From assembly GCF_025150745.1 (NCBI RefSeq), contig NZ_CP102282.1, positions 1,623,501-1,687,500 on the forward strand: a DNA stretch of 64,000 bases, read 5' to 3'. The stretch is from Eubacterium ventriosum. GTDB lineage: Bacteria > Bacillota > Clostridia > Lachnospirales > Lachnospiraceae. The notes below the pieces were generated by a model. The model saw nothing but the letters and a program-made list of their open reading frames with translations. It ran no database searches and had not been told where the DNA came from. Both the position numbers and the translations under genes were made by a program. Positions 9,017 through 18,601 of this stretch are shown one piece after another. Numbering within the stretch: the first letter of the stretch is position 1; every line of letters starts with the position of its first letter.

Positions 9017-10159
9017 ATGAAAAATATTTCCATTCTTGGATCAACAGGATCCATAGGAACACAAACATTAGATATTGTAAGAGCAAATGATGATTTGAAC
9101 GTTGTTGCCATTGCGGCAGGCTCAAATATTACAAAATTAGAAGAACAGATTAGAGAGTTTCATCCTGAACTTGTATGTGTTTTCAATGAAGATGCAGCAT
9201 TAAAACTTAAAGATGCAGTTAAGGACACATCAGTAAAATTAGTAGCAGGAATGGACGGACTTATTGAAGCAGCTGTTTATGAAAAAGCTGAAATAGTTGT
9301 TACGGCTTTTGTTGGAATGATTGGTATCAGACCTACTTTGGAAGCAATTAAGGCAGGTAAGGATATTGCTTTGGCTAACAAGGAGACTTTGGTTACAGCA
9401 GGACATATTGTTATGTCAATGGCTAAGGAATATGGCGTAAAAATTCTTCCGGTAGACAGCGAACACAGCGCTATTTTCCAGTGCTTAAACGGCGAAAATT
9501 CAAGAGAGATAGACAAGATTCTTCTTACAGCTTCAGGCGGACCGTTTAGGGGCAGAACAAGAGAGCAGATGAAAAATGTTCAGGTTGAAGATGCATTAAA
9601 GCATCCAAATTGGTCCATGGGACAAAAAATAACCATCGACTCTGCTACAATGGTTAACAAGGGATTGGAAGTAATCGAAGCTAAATGGCTTTTTGGAGTT
9701 GGTCTTGATGATGTTCAGGTTGTTGTTCAGCCACAGAGCCTTATTCATTCCATGGTACAGTTTAAGGACGGCGCAATTATGGCACAGCTTGGAACTCCTG
9801 ATATGAGATTACCTATCCAGTATGCACTTTATTATCCTGAAAGAAGATTTTTGGCAGGAGAAAGAGTTGATTTTGGCAAAATAGCACAGATTACATTTGA
9901 AAATCCTGATCCTGAGAACTTTAGGGGATTAGCATTGGCTTATCAGGCAGCAACAGTTGGAGGTTCAATGCCTACAGTATTTAATGCTGCAAACGAGAAG
10001 GCAGTAGCTAAGTTCCTTAACAGAAAGATTGGATTCTTAGACATAACAGATATTATTGAATATTGTATGAGTATGCATAAGGCTATACCAAACCCTACAG
10101 TAGAGCAGATTTTAGACATTGAACAGTGGACATATGAATTAATCGAAAGTAGGTGGTAG
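9017..10159 (+). CDS. dxr: 1-deoxy-D-xylulose 5-phosphate reductoisomerase
   Basis: 380 residues. It converts DXP to 2-C-methyl-D-erythritol 4-phosphate with NADPH, the committed step of the MEP isoprenoid pathway. The Rossmann motif G-S-T-G-S-I-G is at residues 8-14, the L-A-N-K-E-T-L motif near 120, the D-S-E-H-S metal/substrate site near 148, and the T-A-S-G-G-P-F loop near 171. The stop is followed one base later by the rseP ATG, so translation is probably coupled. Together with ispG it shows the MEP pathway operates here. Confidence 0.97.
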   Translation: MKNISILGSTGSIGTQTLDIVRANDDLNVVAIAAGSNITKLEEQIREFHPELVCVFNEDAALKLKDAVKDTSVKLVAGMDGLIEAAVYEKAEIVVTAFVGMIGIRPTLEAIKAGKDIALANKETLVTAGHIVMSMAKEYGVKILPVDSEHSAIFQCLNGENSREIDKILLTASGGPFRGRTREQMKNVQVEDALKHPNWSMGQKITIDSATMVNKGLEVIEAKWLFGVGLDDVQVVVQPQSLIHSMVQFKDGAIMAQLGTPDMRLPIQYALYYPERRFLAGERVDFGKIAQITFENPDPENFRGLALAYQAATVGGSMPTVFNAANEKAVAKFLNRKIGFLDITDIIEYCMSMHKAIPNPTVEQILDIEQWTYELIESRW

Positions 10160-10160
10160 G

Positions 10161-11465
10161 ATGCAGACATTAATTAGTATTATAATAGCCCTTATAATTT
10201 TCAGTGTATTGGTTTTAATACACGAATTTGGACATTTTATAGTTGCAAAGAAGTGTGGAGTTGTAGTTAACGAGTTTTCCGTTGGTATGGGACCAAGACT
10301 TCTTAGCAGAGTTGCAAAAAGTGGCACAAGATATTCAATTAAGGCACTTCCTTTTGGCGGTTCATGTGCAATGCTTGGTGAAGATGAAGATAATGCAGAA
10401 GAAGGTTCTTTTAACTCTAAACCTTTATGGGCAAGAATGGCAATTGTTGTTGCAGGACCTTTCTTTAACTTTATTCTTGCATTTTTATTGGCCTTAATTG
10501 TTATTGGTTACAACGGCATTGATATTTCTTACGTTTCTAAAGTAACAGAAGGCAGTAATGCATACGAGGCAGGACTTAGAGAGGGAGACAGAATTACTAA
10601 ATATAACGGAGCTACAGTTTCAGTAGGCCGTGAAATTTATTTGGAAGATTATGTTAGCCCACTTGACGGAAGTGATATTTCAGTTACTTTTGTAAGAGAT
10701 GGAAAGAAGCAGACTATTAGTTATGCACCTGACAGTGAAGAGCGTTATATAGTTGGCATTTCATATTATGAAACAGATTCAAAGGCTACTATTAGTAGTG
10801 TTCCTGAAGGTTCAGCAATGGATCAGGCAGGAGTTGTTGCAGGAGATGAAGTTGTGGAAATTAACGGTACAAAGATTTCAACAGGAAAGGATTTAAAGGA
10901 ATATATTGATGCACATCCTTTTGGAAAAGAAGAAATCAATATTACTGTTAAGCGTAATAATAAAGAAAAGAAAGTAGTCGTAGTTCCACAGATGACTAAG
11001 CTTTACAGCAGCGGATTTGTTTATAATCTTGCAAGAGATAAGCAGTCTGTAGGCGGAGTTTTAAAATATAGTCTTGTTGAAGTGAGATATGAAATTAATA
11101 CAGTTCTTAAAAGCTTAAAAATGCTTGTAACAGGAAAGGTTTCAGCTAATGAAGTATCAGGTCCGGTAGGTATTGTTAATGTTATTGGAGATACTTACAA
11201 CCAGACTAAGTCAGAAGGCTTTATGGTTACTTTGTTCACAATGATTAATATGGCAATTATGCTTAGTGCAAACCTTGGTGTAATGAACCTTTTACCTATA
11301 CCGGCATTGGACGGTGGAAGATTATTCCTTTATATTGTAGAGCTTATTATTAGAAGACCTATACCTAAGGACAAAGAAGGAATGATACACTTTATAGGAT
11401 TTATTTTGTTAATGGTGCTTATGGTATTCTTAATATTTAATGATATTAGAAAGATTATTTTATAA
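10161..11465 (+). CDS. rseP: Site-2 intramembrane zinc metalloprotease (RseP/RasP family)
   Basis: 434 residues. The active-site motif H-E-F-G-H is at residues 21-25 within the first membrane helix, and the second catalytic segment N-L-L-P-I-P-A-L-D-G-G-R-L lies near residue 375. Two PDZ-like stretches are visible between them (about 120-200 and 205-275; each has an A-G-L/V-x-x-G-D core). The family cleaves anti-sigma factors and leftover signal peptides in the membrane. It starts one base after dxr and is followed by ispG. Confidence 0.93.
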   Translation: MQTLISIIIALIIFSVLVLIHEFGHFIVAKKCGVVVNEFSVGMGPRLLSRVAKSGTRYSIKALPFGGSCAMLGEDEDNAEEGSFNSKPLWARMAIVVAGPFFNFILAFLLALIVIGYNGIDISYVSKVTEGSNAYEAGLREGDRITKYNGATVSVGREIYLEDYVSPLDGSDISVTFVRDGKKQTISYAPDSEERYIVGISYYETDSKATISSVPEGSAMDQAGVVAGDEVVEINGTKISTGKDLKEYIDAHPFGKEEINITVKRNNKEKKVVVVPQMTKLYSSGFVYNLARDKQSVGGVLKYSLVEVRYEINTVLKSLKMLVTGKVSANEVSGPVGIVNVIGDTYNQTKSEGFMVTLFTMINMAIMLSANLGVMNLLPIPALDGGRLFLYIVELIIRRPIPKDKEGMIHFIGFILLMVLMVFLIFNDIRKIIL

Positions 11466-11486
11466 GATTGCAAGGTGGCAGGTAAT

Positions 11487-12545
11487 ATGTATAGAGATAA
11501 TACGAAAGTAATTAAGATTGGCGACAGAGTAATAGGCGGGGGAAATCCTATTCTTATTCAGTCAATGACAAACACAAAAACAGAAGATGTAGAAGCAACG
11601 GTTAACCAGATTAAGGAGTTAGAGGCAGCAGGTTGTGACATTATAAGATGTGCAGTTCCAACAATGGAAGCAGCCAAGGCTCTTAAGGAGATTAAGAAAC
11701 AGATTAATATTCCACTTGTTGCGGATATTCATTTTGATTACAGACTGGCAATTGCAGCAATGGAGAACGGAGCTGACAAGATTAGAATTAATCCGGGAAA
11801 TATCGGCTCAGTTGAAAAGGTTAAGGCAGTAGTTGATGTGGCAAAGGAGAGAAACATTCCAATAAGAGTTGGTGTAAATAGTGGTTCTCTTGAAAAACAC
11901 ATTCTTGAAAAATATGGAAAAGTTACAGCAGAGGGAATAGTTGAAAGTGCATTAGATAAGGTTAAAATTATTGAAGACTTAGGCTATGACAATCTTGTTA
12001 TCAGCATTAAGTCATCAGATGTTTTAATGTGTGTTAAGGCACATGAACTTATTGCGGAAAGAACTAAATATCCACTTCATGTAGGAATAACAGAATCAGG
12101 TACTGTAACATCCGGAAATATTAAGTCAGCAATAGGACTTGGACTTATTTTAAATCAGGGAATAGGTGATACTATAAGAGTTTCACTTACAGGTGATCCT
12201 GTTGAGGAAATAAGAAGTGCTAAGCTTATTTTGAAAACATTAGGACTTAGAAAAGGCGGTATTTCAGTAGTTTCATGTCCTACATGTGGCAGAACCAGAA
12301 TAGACTTAATAGGTCTTGCCGAAAAGGTTGAAAAGATGGTATCCAAATACGATAATCTGGATATAAAGGTTGCCGTAATGGGCTGTGTAGTTAACGGTCC
12401 CGGAGAGGCAAGAGAAGCTGATATTGGAGTTGCCGGTGGAGTAGGCGAAGGACTTTTAATTAAGAAAGGTGAGATTGTTAAGAAAGTTCCTGAGGATATG
12501 CTTTTACAGACACTGGAAGATGAATTGAAAAATTGGAGTGAATAA
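11487..12545 (+). CDS. ispG: 4-hydroxy-3-methylbut-2-enyl diphosphate synthase (flavodoxin)
   Basis: 352 residues from the ATG at 11487, chosen because AAGGTGG lies eight bases upstream; an in-frame GTG at 11475 has a weaker site. The enzyme is a [4Fe-4S] protein of the MEP pathway that forms HMBPP. Seen motifs are I-Q-S-M-T-N-T-K-T near the N-terminus, the TIM-barrel D-I-H-F-D-Y, and the cluster ligands S-C-P-T-C-G-R-T and G-C-V-V-N-G-P-G-E-A in the C-terminal domain. It overlaps or abuts the start of polC. Confidence 0.95.
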   Translation: MYRDNTKVIKIGDRVIGGGNPILIQSMTNTKTEDVEATVNQIKELEAAGCDIIRCAVPTMEAAKALKEIKKQINIPLVADIHFDYRLAIAAMENGADKIRINPGNIGSVEKVKAVVDVAKERNIPIRVGVNSGSLEKHILEKYGKVTAEGIVESALDKVKIIEDLGYDNLVISIKSSDVLMCVKAHELIAERTKYPLHVGITESGTVTSGNIKSAIGLGLILNQGIGDTIRVSLTGDPVEEIRSAKLILKTLGLRKGGISVVSCPTCGRTRIDLIGLAEKVEKMVSKYDNLDIKVAVMGCVVNGPGEAREADIGVAGGVGEGLLIKKGEIVKKVPEDMLLQTLEDELKNWSE

Positions 12546-12546
12546 T

Positions 12547-15500
12547 TTGGAGAGAAAGAAGTTTTTTGACGTTTTTCCAGCACTTAAATTAAATGATAAT
12601 TTGCAGGCTATGTTTGAGGAAGTTTATGTAACACGAGTTTCCTCTAACATGTCTCATGACAAGTTAAGAGTTTATATTGAAAGCAGCAGACTTATTGAAA
12701 AGTCTGCTATTTTCACCGTGAGAGATGAAATTATAAGAAATCTCAGAATGGGAAAGCGAATTGGAATTGAAATAGTAGAAAAATATCATTTATCACAACA
12801 GTATACAGTAGAAAATCTTCTTGATGCCTACAAGGAGAGCATAGTTATGGAACTTGGAGTAAGAAGTCCCATAGTTTCAACTATGTTTAAAAAGGCTCCC
12901 ATTCGTTGGGATGGCAATAAGATGATTATTGACTTGGAGGCTAATATTATTTCAGAATCCAGAATGAAGATTTTAAAGGACACAGTTGAAAGAATATTTG
13001 CTAACAGATTTGAAATGCCTATTGAGGTAGTTATTGATAAGAAAAGATTTGAAACTAACAGGTTTGCAAAGCAGAATGCCAGACGACTTCAGAACGAGGT
13101 TGAGGTGTTGCTTAACAGAGATAACGGACCAAAGGCTAAGAAGGAAGAAAAGAAAGAGGAGGCACCAAAGCCTGTTGTAATCAGAAAGGCAAGCCGTTCA
13201 GACAATCCTGAGGTAGTATATGGAAGGGACTTTAAGTTTGAGTCAGATACTAACCTTTGTGATGTTTTTGAAGGCACCGGAGAATGCACGGTAAAAGGTC
13301 AGATTATGACAATGGATGAGAGAGAAACAAAGACAGGAAAGTTTATTGTCACTCTTGAAATTACCGATTTTACAGACAGTATTGCCGTTAAGATGTTTTT
13401 GGCAGACGGTAATGTGCTTAAGGACTTCAAACAGAAAGTAAAGAAAGGTTCTTTTGTGCGAATTAAAGGTGTTGCCCTTTATGATACATGGGATAAGCAG
13501 GTGGAAATCAGCCGTGTTGACGGAATGAAGTCTATTTCTCCATTTGCCACAGAGAAGCGTAAAGATACAGCAGTAGACAAGCGTATTGAACTTCATTGCC
13601 ATACTAAGATGAGTGATATGGATGGTGTAAGTGAATGTAAAAAAATTGTACGTCGTGCTTATGAGTGGGGACACAAAGCCATTGCCATAACAGACCATGG
13701 TGTTGTACAGGCTTTCCCTGATGCATGGCATGAATATGAAGCTATTGAAGCTGAATGTGAAAAGGCAGGCAGGGAATGTGACTTTAAGGTTATATATGGT
13801 GTTGAAGCTTATCTTGTAGATGACTTAAAGGATATGATTGTTAATCCTAAAGGTCAGCATTTAAATGACAGGTATGTTGTTTTCGACTTGGAAACTACAG
13901 GTTTTAGTGCAAAAAGCGACAAGATTATAGAAATTGGTGCCGTTAAAGTTGAAAACGGAAAGATTATTGACAGATTTAGCACTTTTGTTAACCCTGAAAT
14001 TCCTATTCCTTTTAGAATTGAAAAGTTAACAAGCATTAATGATGAAATGGTTATTGATGCACCGAAGATAGAAGAAATATTGCCCCAATTTATGGAGTTT
14101 TGTAAGGACTCGGTTATGGTTGCCCATAACTCAGACTTTGATATGAGTTTCATAGAAGCCAATTGTAAAAGACAGGACTTGGAATGTGATTTTACAGTAA
14201 TTGATACAGTTGCAATGTCAAGATACCTTATTATCGGACTTGGACGGTATAAGCTTGACAATGTGGCAAAGGCTTTGGGCATTGTTTTGGATCATCACCA
14301 TAGAGCGGTAGATGATGCAGAATGTACGGCACTTATTTTCTTAAAATTATGTAAAATGCTTGAAGGCAAGGGGATTGATAACCTTGATGAATTAAACAGA
14401 CAGGGAAAGCAGTCAAAGAACTTAATTGACAAACTTCCTGCCCATCACGCAATTATCCTTGTAAAAAATCAGGTTGGAAGAGTAAATCTTTACAAGTTGA
14501 TTTCAAAATCACATATAGAAACTTTTGCAAACAAAAGACCAAGAATCCTAAAAAGTGATTATCTTGAATTAAGTGAGGGACTTATTATCGGTAGTGCCTG
14601 TGAAGCAGGTGAGTTGTATCAGGCAATTCTTCATGGAAAAAGCCAGCAGGAAATAGCACGTCTTGCTGAATTTTATGATTATTTTGAAGTGCAGCCAATT
14701 GGAAATAATGAGTTTATGTTAAAAACAGGTGATCCTGAAATAGATGACAGAAAGAAGTTTCTTGTTGATTCAGTAGAAGAACTTCAGGAAGTTAATAAGA
14801 AGATTATTGACTTAGGAAAGAAGTTTAACAAAATGACAGTTGCAACATGCGACGTTCATTTCCTTGATCCGGAAGATGAAATTTACAGACGAATTATCCA
14901 GTGCGGTAATGGCTTTAAAGATGCAGACAATCAGGCACCTTTGTACCTAAGAACAACAGATGAAATGCTTAAGGAATTCGATTATCTTGACAGTGATTTG
15001 GCAGAAGAAATTGTTATTAAAAACCCTGCCCGAATCAACGATATGATAGAGAACATTTCACCTATTCATCCTGACAAATGTCCACCTGTATTGGATAATT
15101 CAGAAGAAAACTTGCGTAATATTTGTTTTGAAAAGGCACACGATATGTACGGCGAGAAATTGCCTAAAATAGTTGAGGACAGACTGGAAGTAGAACTTAA
15201 CTCAATTATCGGTAACGGATATGCGGTTATGTACATAATGGCGCAGCGTCTTGTTTGGAAGTCTAATGAAGACGGATATTTGGTAGGTTCCAGAGGTTCC
15301 GTTGGTTCTTCTTTTGCAGCAACAATGTCAGGTATAACAGAGGTTAATCCTTTGGCACCCCACTATTATTGTACAGAGTGTAAAAGTTCATTCTTTGAAG
15401 ACGAAGTTACAGTACCTGATGAGGCAGACAAAGAAGCAGTGAAGGAGATTCAGGATACAATAAGACAGTTAAGGGAAGACGGTGGTGTAGGACTTGACTT

Positions 15501-17073
15501 GCCACCAAGAAAATGTCCTTATTGCGGAAAGGATATGTGCAGAGATGGTTTTGAAATTCCTTTTGAAACATTCTTAGGTTTCGGTGGAACAAAGGAGCCG
15601 GATATTGACTTGAACTTCTCAGGAGAATATCAGTCCAATGCCCATGCGTATACGGAAGTTATGTTTGGCAAGGGACACACATTTAGAGCAGGAACCATAG
15701 CCGGACTTGCAGAAAAAACAGCTTACGGTTATGTAAAGAATTATTACGAAGAACACGGACAAATAAAGCGAACAGCAGAAATTGACCGAATTTCAAGAGG
15801 GTGCCAGGGAATCCGTAGAAGTACGGGACAGCATCCGGGTGGTATTGTTATTGTTCCAAGAGATAAGGAAATATATGAATTTACCCCTATCCAAAAACCG
15901 GCAAATGATATGACAACTGATATTATTACAACTCATTTCGAATATCATGCCATTGATGCCAACTTATTGAAACTTGATATTCTGGGACACGATGATCCTA
16001 CAATGATCAGACGTCTTGAAAAGTTGACAAATACTAACGTTAACAGAGATGTTCCAATTAATGATCCAAAGGTAATGTCTTTGTTTACAGGCCCGGAAGC
16101 ACTGGGAATAACATCAGATGATATAGATGGATGCCCAACAGGTTCGTTGGGACTTCCTGAACTTGGTACAGACTTCGTTATTCAGATGCTGGTTGATACA
16201 AAGCCTACTAAGATTTCTGATCTTGTTAACATATCAGGTTTGTCTCACGGAACAGATGTATGGCTTGGAAATGCCCAAACATTAATTGAAGAGGGCAGAT
16301 GTACAATTTCAACTGCTATCTGTACCCGTGACGACATTATGGTATATCTTATGCATAAAGGCATTGAACCACAGGTAAGTTTCCAGATAATGGAGCATGT
16401 ACGAAAAGGTAAAGGCCTTCAGATATACAAGGACAAAAAGAGTGGCAAGGAAATAAACGAAGAGGAAGTAATGCACCAGCATAATGTTCCTGACTGGTAC
16501 ATTGGTTCATGTAAAAAGATTAAATATATGTTCCCTAAAGCTCATGCGGCAGCATATATTATGATGGCACTTAGAGTTGCCTGGTATAAAGTTTACATAC
16601 CACTTGCTTACTATGCTGCATACTTTGCCATTAGAGCAAAAGCATTTAACTACGAAACAATGTGTCGAGGCAAGGAAAAGCTTGAATATTATATGGCTGA
16701 CTTGAAACGAAAGAAAGCAAATCACGAAATAGCTAAGAAAGATGAAGACGCTCTTGGCGACATGAAAGTTGTACAGGAAATGTACGCCAGAGGATTTGAG
16801 TTCATGCCTATAGACATATACAAGGCTAAAGCACATGAATTTCAGATTATAGACAACAAGCTAATGCCAAGCCTTGACACAATAGAAGGCTTAGGCGAAA
16901 AGGCTGCCGATGGTTTGGTAGAAGCAGTAGCAAATCAATCAGGCCCATTTGTTTCAAAAAATGAATTGCGAGAAAAAAGCAAGCTAAGTAAGACAGTAAT
17001 AGAAACAATGTCAAGTTTGGGACTGCTGGAAGGAATGCCGGAAGACAGCCAGTTGTCAATATTTGACTTCTAG
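12547..17073 (+). CDS. polC: DNA polymerase III alpha subunit, Gram-positive PolC type
   Basis: About 1508 residues. Order: N-terminal domain, OB-fold (about 225-330), PHP domain with H-C-H-T-K-M-S-D and T-D-H-G, split by an inserted DEDDh 3'-5' proofreading exonuclease (V-F-D-L-E-T-T-G, later A-H-N-S-D-F-D and H-R-A-V-D-D-A), then the C-family polymerase with a zinc pair C-T-E-C / C-P-Y-C, G-S-R-G-S-V-G-S-S and P-D-I-D-L-N-F. GGAG is ideally spaced for the TTG at 12547; an in-frame GTG at 12538 overlaps the ispG end. It is the replicative polymerase and the last gene of the block. Confidence 0.96.
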   Translation: MERKKFFDVFPALKLNDNLQAMFEEVYVTRVSSNMSHDKLRVYIESSRLIEKSAIFTVRDEIIRNLRMGKRIGIEIVEKYHLSQQYTVENLLDAYKESIVMELGVRSPIVSTMFKKAPIRWDGNKMIIDLEANIISESRMKILKDTVERIFANRFEMPIEVVIDKKRFETNRFAKQNARRLQNEVEVLLNRDNGPKAKKEEKKEEAPKPVVIRKASRSDNPEVVYGRDFKFESDTNLCDVFEGTGECTVKGQIMTMDERETKTGKFIVTLEITDFTDSIAVKMFLADGNVLKDFKQKVKKGSFVRIKGVALYDTWDKQVEISRVDGMKSISPFATEKRKDTAVDKRIELHCHTKMSDMDGVSECKKIVRRAYEWGHKAIAITDHGVVQAFPDAWHEYEAIEAECEKAGRECDFKVIYGVEAYLVDDLKDMIVNPKGQHLNDRYVVFDLETTGFSAKSDKIIEIGAVKVENGKIIDRFSTFVNPEIPIPFRIEKLTSINDEMVIDAPKIEEILPQFMEFCKDSVMVAHNSDFDMSFIEANCKRQDLECDFTVIDTVAMSRYLIIGLGRYKLDNVAKALGIVLDHHHRAVDDAECTALIFLKLCKMLEGKGIDNLDELNRQGKQSKNLIDKLPAHHAIILVKNQVGRVNLYKLISKSHIETFANKRPRILKSDYLELSEGLIIGSACEAGELYQAILHGKSQQEIARLAEFYDYFEVQPIGNNEFMLKTGDPEIDDRKKFLVDSVEELQEVNKKIIDLGKKFNKMTVATCDVHFLDPEDEIYRRIIQCGNGFKDADNQAPLYLRTTDEMLKEFDYLDSDLAEEIVIKNPARINDMIENISPIHPDKCPPVLDNSEENLRNICFEKAHDMYGEKLPKIVEDRLEVELNSIIGNGYAVMYIMAQRLVWKSNEDGYLVGSRGSVGSSFAATMSGITEVNPLAPHYYCTECKSSFFEDEVTVPDEADKEAVKEIQDTIRQLREDGGVGLDLPPRKCPYCGKDMCRDGFEIPFETFLGFGGTKEPDIDLNFSGEYQSNAHAYTEVMFGKGHTFRAGTIAGLAEKTAYGYVKNYYEEHGQIKRTAEIDRISRGCQGIRRSTGQHPGGIVIVPRDKEIYEFTPIQKPANDMTTDIITTHFEYHAIDANLLKLDILGHDDPTMIRRLEKLTNTNVNRDVPINDPKVMSLFTGPEALGITSDDIDGCPTGSLGLPELGTDFVIQMLVDTKPTKISDLVNISGLSHGTDVWLGNAQTLIEEGRCTISTAICTRDDIMVYLMHKGIEPQVSFQIMEHVRKGKGLQIYKDKKSGKEINEEEVMHQHNVPDWYIGSCKKIKYMFPKAHAAAYIMMALRVAWYKVYIPLAYYAAYFAIRAKAFNYETMCRGKEKLEYYMADLKRKKANHEIAKKDEDALGDMKVVQEMYARGFEFMPIDIYKAKAHEFQIIDNKLMPSLDTIEGLGEKAADGLVEAVANQSGPFVSKNELREKSKLSKTVIETMSSLGLLEGMPEDSQLSIFDF

Positions 17074-17110
17074 GGTGAAGAGTGGAACAGAGAATATAGA
17101 AGTAAGGATG

Positions 17111-17137
17111 AAGGACTGCCCGCTGGGCAGTCCTTTG
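17111..17137 (+). terminator. Terminator after polC
   Basis: A perfect 11-bp GC-rich stem, AAGGACTGCCC with GGGCAGTCCTT, and a GCT loop. The T tract is short and interrupted (TTTGTTG). Confidence 0.75.
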
Positions 17138-17162
17138 TTGATGGGGGAGCATGGTAGCTGAA

Positions 17163-17201
17163 ATATTATACGTGAATATTATACGTGAATATTATACGTG
17201 A
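17163..17201. repeat. Three tandem copies of a 13-bp unit
   Basis: ATATTATACGTGA is repeated three times without a gap, just upstream of the tRNA-Glu promoter. The unit could expand or contract by slippage. No function is evident. Confidence 0.85.
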
Positions 17202-17220
17202 ATTTTATATTAAAAAGCAC

Positions 17221-17248
17221 TTGCAAAATTTGCTAAGATTGTTATAAT
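17221..17248 (+). promoter_or_regulatory. Sigma-A-type promoter of tRNA-Glu
   Basis: TTGCAA (17221-17226) and TATAAT (17243-17248) are separated by 16 bases, with the mature tRNA beginning 40 bases downstream. Confidence 0.75.
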
Positions 17249-17288
17249 AGTAAAGTGTCTTGTGCAAAAAGCACAGTGTCATAAAAAT

Positions 17289-17360
17289 GGCTCGTTGGTC
17301 AAGTGGTTAAGACGCCGCCCTCTCAAGGCGGAATCACGGGTTCAATTCCCGTACGAGCTG
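17289..17360 (+). tRNA. tRNA-Glu, anticodon CTC
   Basis: Cloverleaf read by eye: acceptor GGCTCGT with ACGAGCT (first pair G-U), anticodon stem CCGCC/GGCGG with loop CTCTCAA giving anticodon CTC for GAG codons, and T arm ACGGGTTCAATTCCCGT. The 3' CCA is not encoded. A compact terminator follows at once, so this is a single-gene transcript. Confidence 0.93.
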
Positions 17361-17364
17361 TATC

Positions 17365-17396
17365 AGAATCGCTTATGAATGGGCGATTCTTTTTTT
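17365..17396 (+). terminator. Terminator of tRNA-Glu
   Basis: A perfect 8-bp stem, AGAATCGC with GCGATTCT, followed directly by a run of T. Confidence 0.92.
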
Positions 17397-17521
17397 GATT
17401 AATAAGAAATTCCTATGCAACAGATATTAATTAGAAAATCTCTTTATGCTCCCATTGAAATGCTAAGTATTTAGTGATAAAATCACCCTATAAAAATGCT
17501 TTTATATATTAAGGATTAGAG

Positions 17522-18574
17522 ATGAAAAATAAAAAACATATTGATAAGACAGAACATAAAAATAATGAAAACAGTATTGAACAGCTTGAAAAAAATAAAG
17601 AAATACGACATAAACTTATAAAAAATGAGATTTTAATAGTATGTATTATCATTGCTTTATTAGTTGCCACAGTTGCATGGCTGGTTAGTAATAAGAATGC
17701 ACAGGCAAAAAGCACTGAATTATCAGCCGTAGGAGCACCGTTCTACCTTGCTACGAAGGAAAGTGATGATGGAGCAGAGGATAATATCTTGCATAATAAA
17801 TTAAATGTTATGAAAGGAACCAAAACTGAAAGTTATAATGGGGAAAAATATTTTATTGTAGAAAACGGAATTATCTCTATGCAGATAGACAGTGATAATA
17901 ATATGAATAATCAGCAATCGAACGCTAACGGACTTAAGCCCGGAGCATCAGGGAAGATTACTTTTTATGTAATTCCTAAAAAAAGAGGATGTAAAGAATT
18001 TTCACTTTCAATAAAGTTAATTCCATATAAAACTACAGATAATAAAACAGATACAGCTATAGAAAGTGAATCAGGAAATGAAGATTTCCAACTACAAGAA
18101 GTAAGTGATGAATCAGTATGTGAACTTTTAAAGGGACATATTCTTTTTTTTGAAAATTATACGGAACAGGATGGATATACAAAGCCAATTAAAGATAAAA
18201 AAATTTTAATTAAAAGTGATTCGGATGGTGGATATCAGATAGATGTTCCAATAACTGTAAATGTTTATTGGGTATGGCCAAATTCATTTAGAGATTTTAG
18301 GGGAATACCTGATAACGGAAAATTGTTCAATACAGAGGTGTCGGAATTCTTTGTAGAAAAAATTAATGATGAGATAAAAAATAAATCTGAAACAAGCAAA
18401 TTTTTCTACAATTATAATTGGAGTCATCTTAATCTGAAGGCTGACGAAAAAATTAGTTTTAGTACTTTAAATGCATCACAGTTTACGTATCTTGCTAATT
18501 GGTATAATGCTGCGGATCATATGATTGGAGTTAATGTAGATTATATGTATTATGAAGTTGAATGTAAGGAATAA
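17522..18574 (+). CDS. Membrane-anchored pilin/TasA-like surface protein, first of cluster
   Basis: 350 residues. A 38-residue charged N-terminus is followed by a single hydrophobic helix (about 40-58) ending in A-W-L-V-S-N, then a small-residue segment, resembling the SipW-type signals of TasA/camelysin-like fibre proteins. The remainder is beta-rich with no catalytic motif I recognise. The ATG at 17522 has a modest AAGGA upstream. It opens a run of same-strand genes (17522-23807), the next two having the same short-N-terminus, one-helix design. I infer that they build an extracellular polymer or sheath; there is no dedicated SipW peptidase or sortase in the window. Confidence 0.65.
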   Translation: MKNKKHIDKTEHKNNENSIEQLEKNKEIRHKLIKNEILIVCIIIALLVATVAWLVSNKNAQAKSTELSAVGAPFYLATKESDDGAEDNILHNKLNVMKGTKTESYNGEKYFIVENGIISMQIDSDNNMNNQQSNANGLKPGASGKITFYVIPKKRGCKEFSLSIKLIPYKTTDNKTDTAIESESGNEDFQLQEVSDESVCELLKGHILFFENYTEQDGYTKPIKDKKILIKSDSDGGYQIDVPITVNVYWVWPNSFRDFRGIPDNGKLFNTEVSEFFVEKINDEIKNKSETSKFFYNYNWSHLNLKADEKISFSTLNASQFTYLANWYNAADHMIGVNVDYMYYEVECKE

Positions 18575-18601
18575 TAGAACTAAATTACGGAGATGGTGCA
18601 T

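Noticed and set aside
17163-17201. Possible CRISPR-like repeat array
   Set aside because: The units are adjacent 13-mers without spacers and no cas genes are present anywhere in the window.
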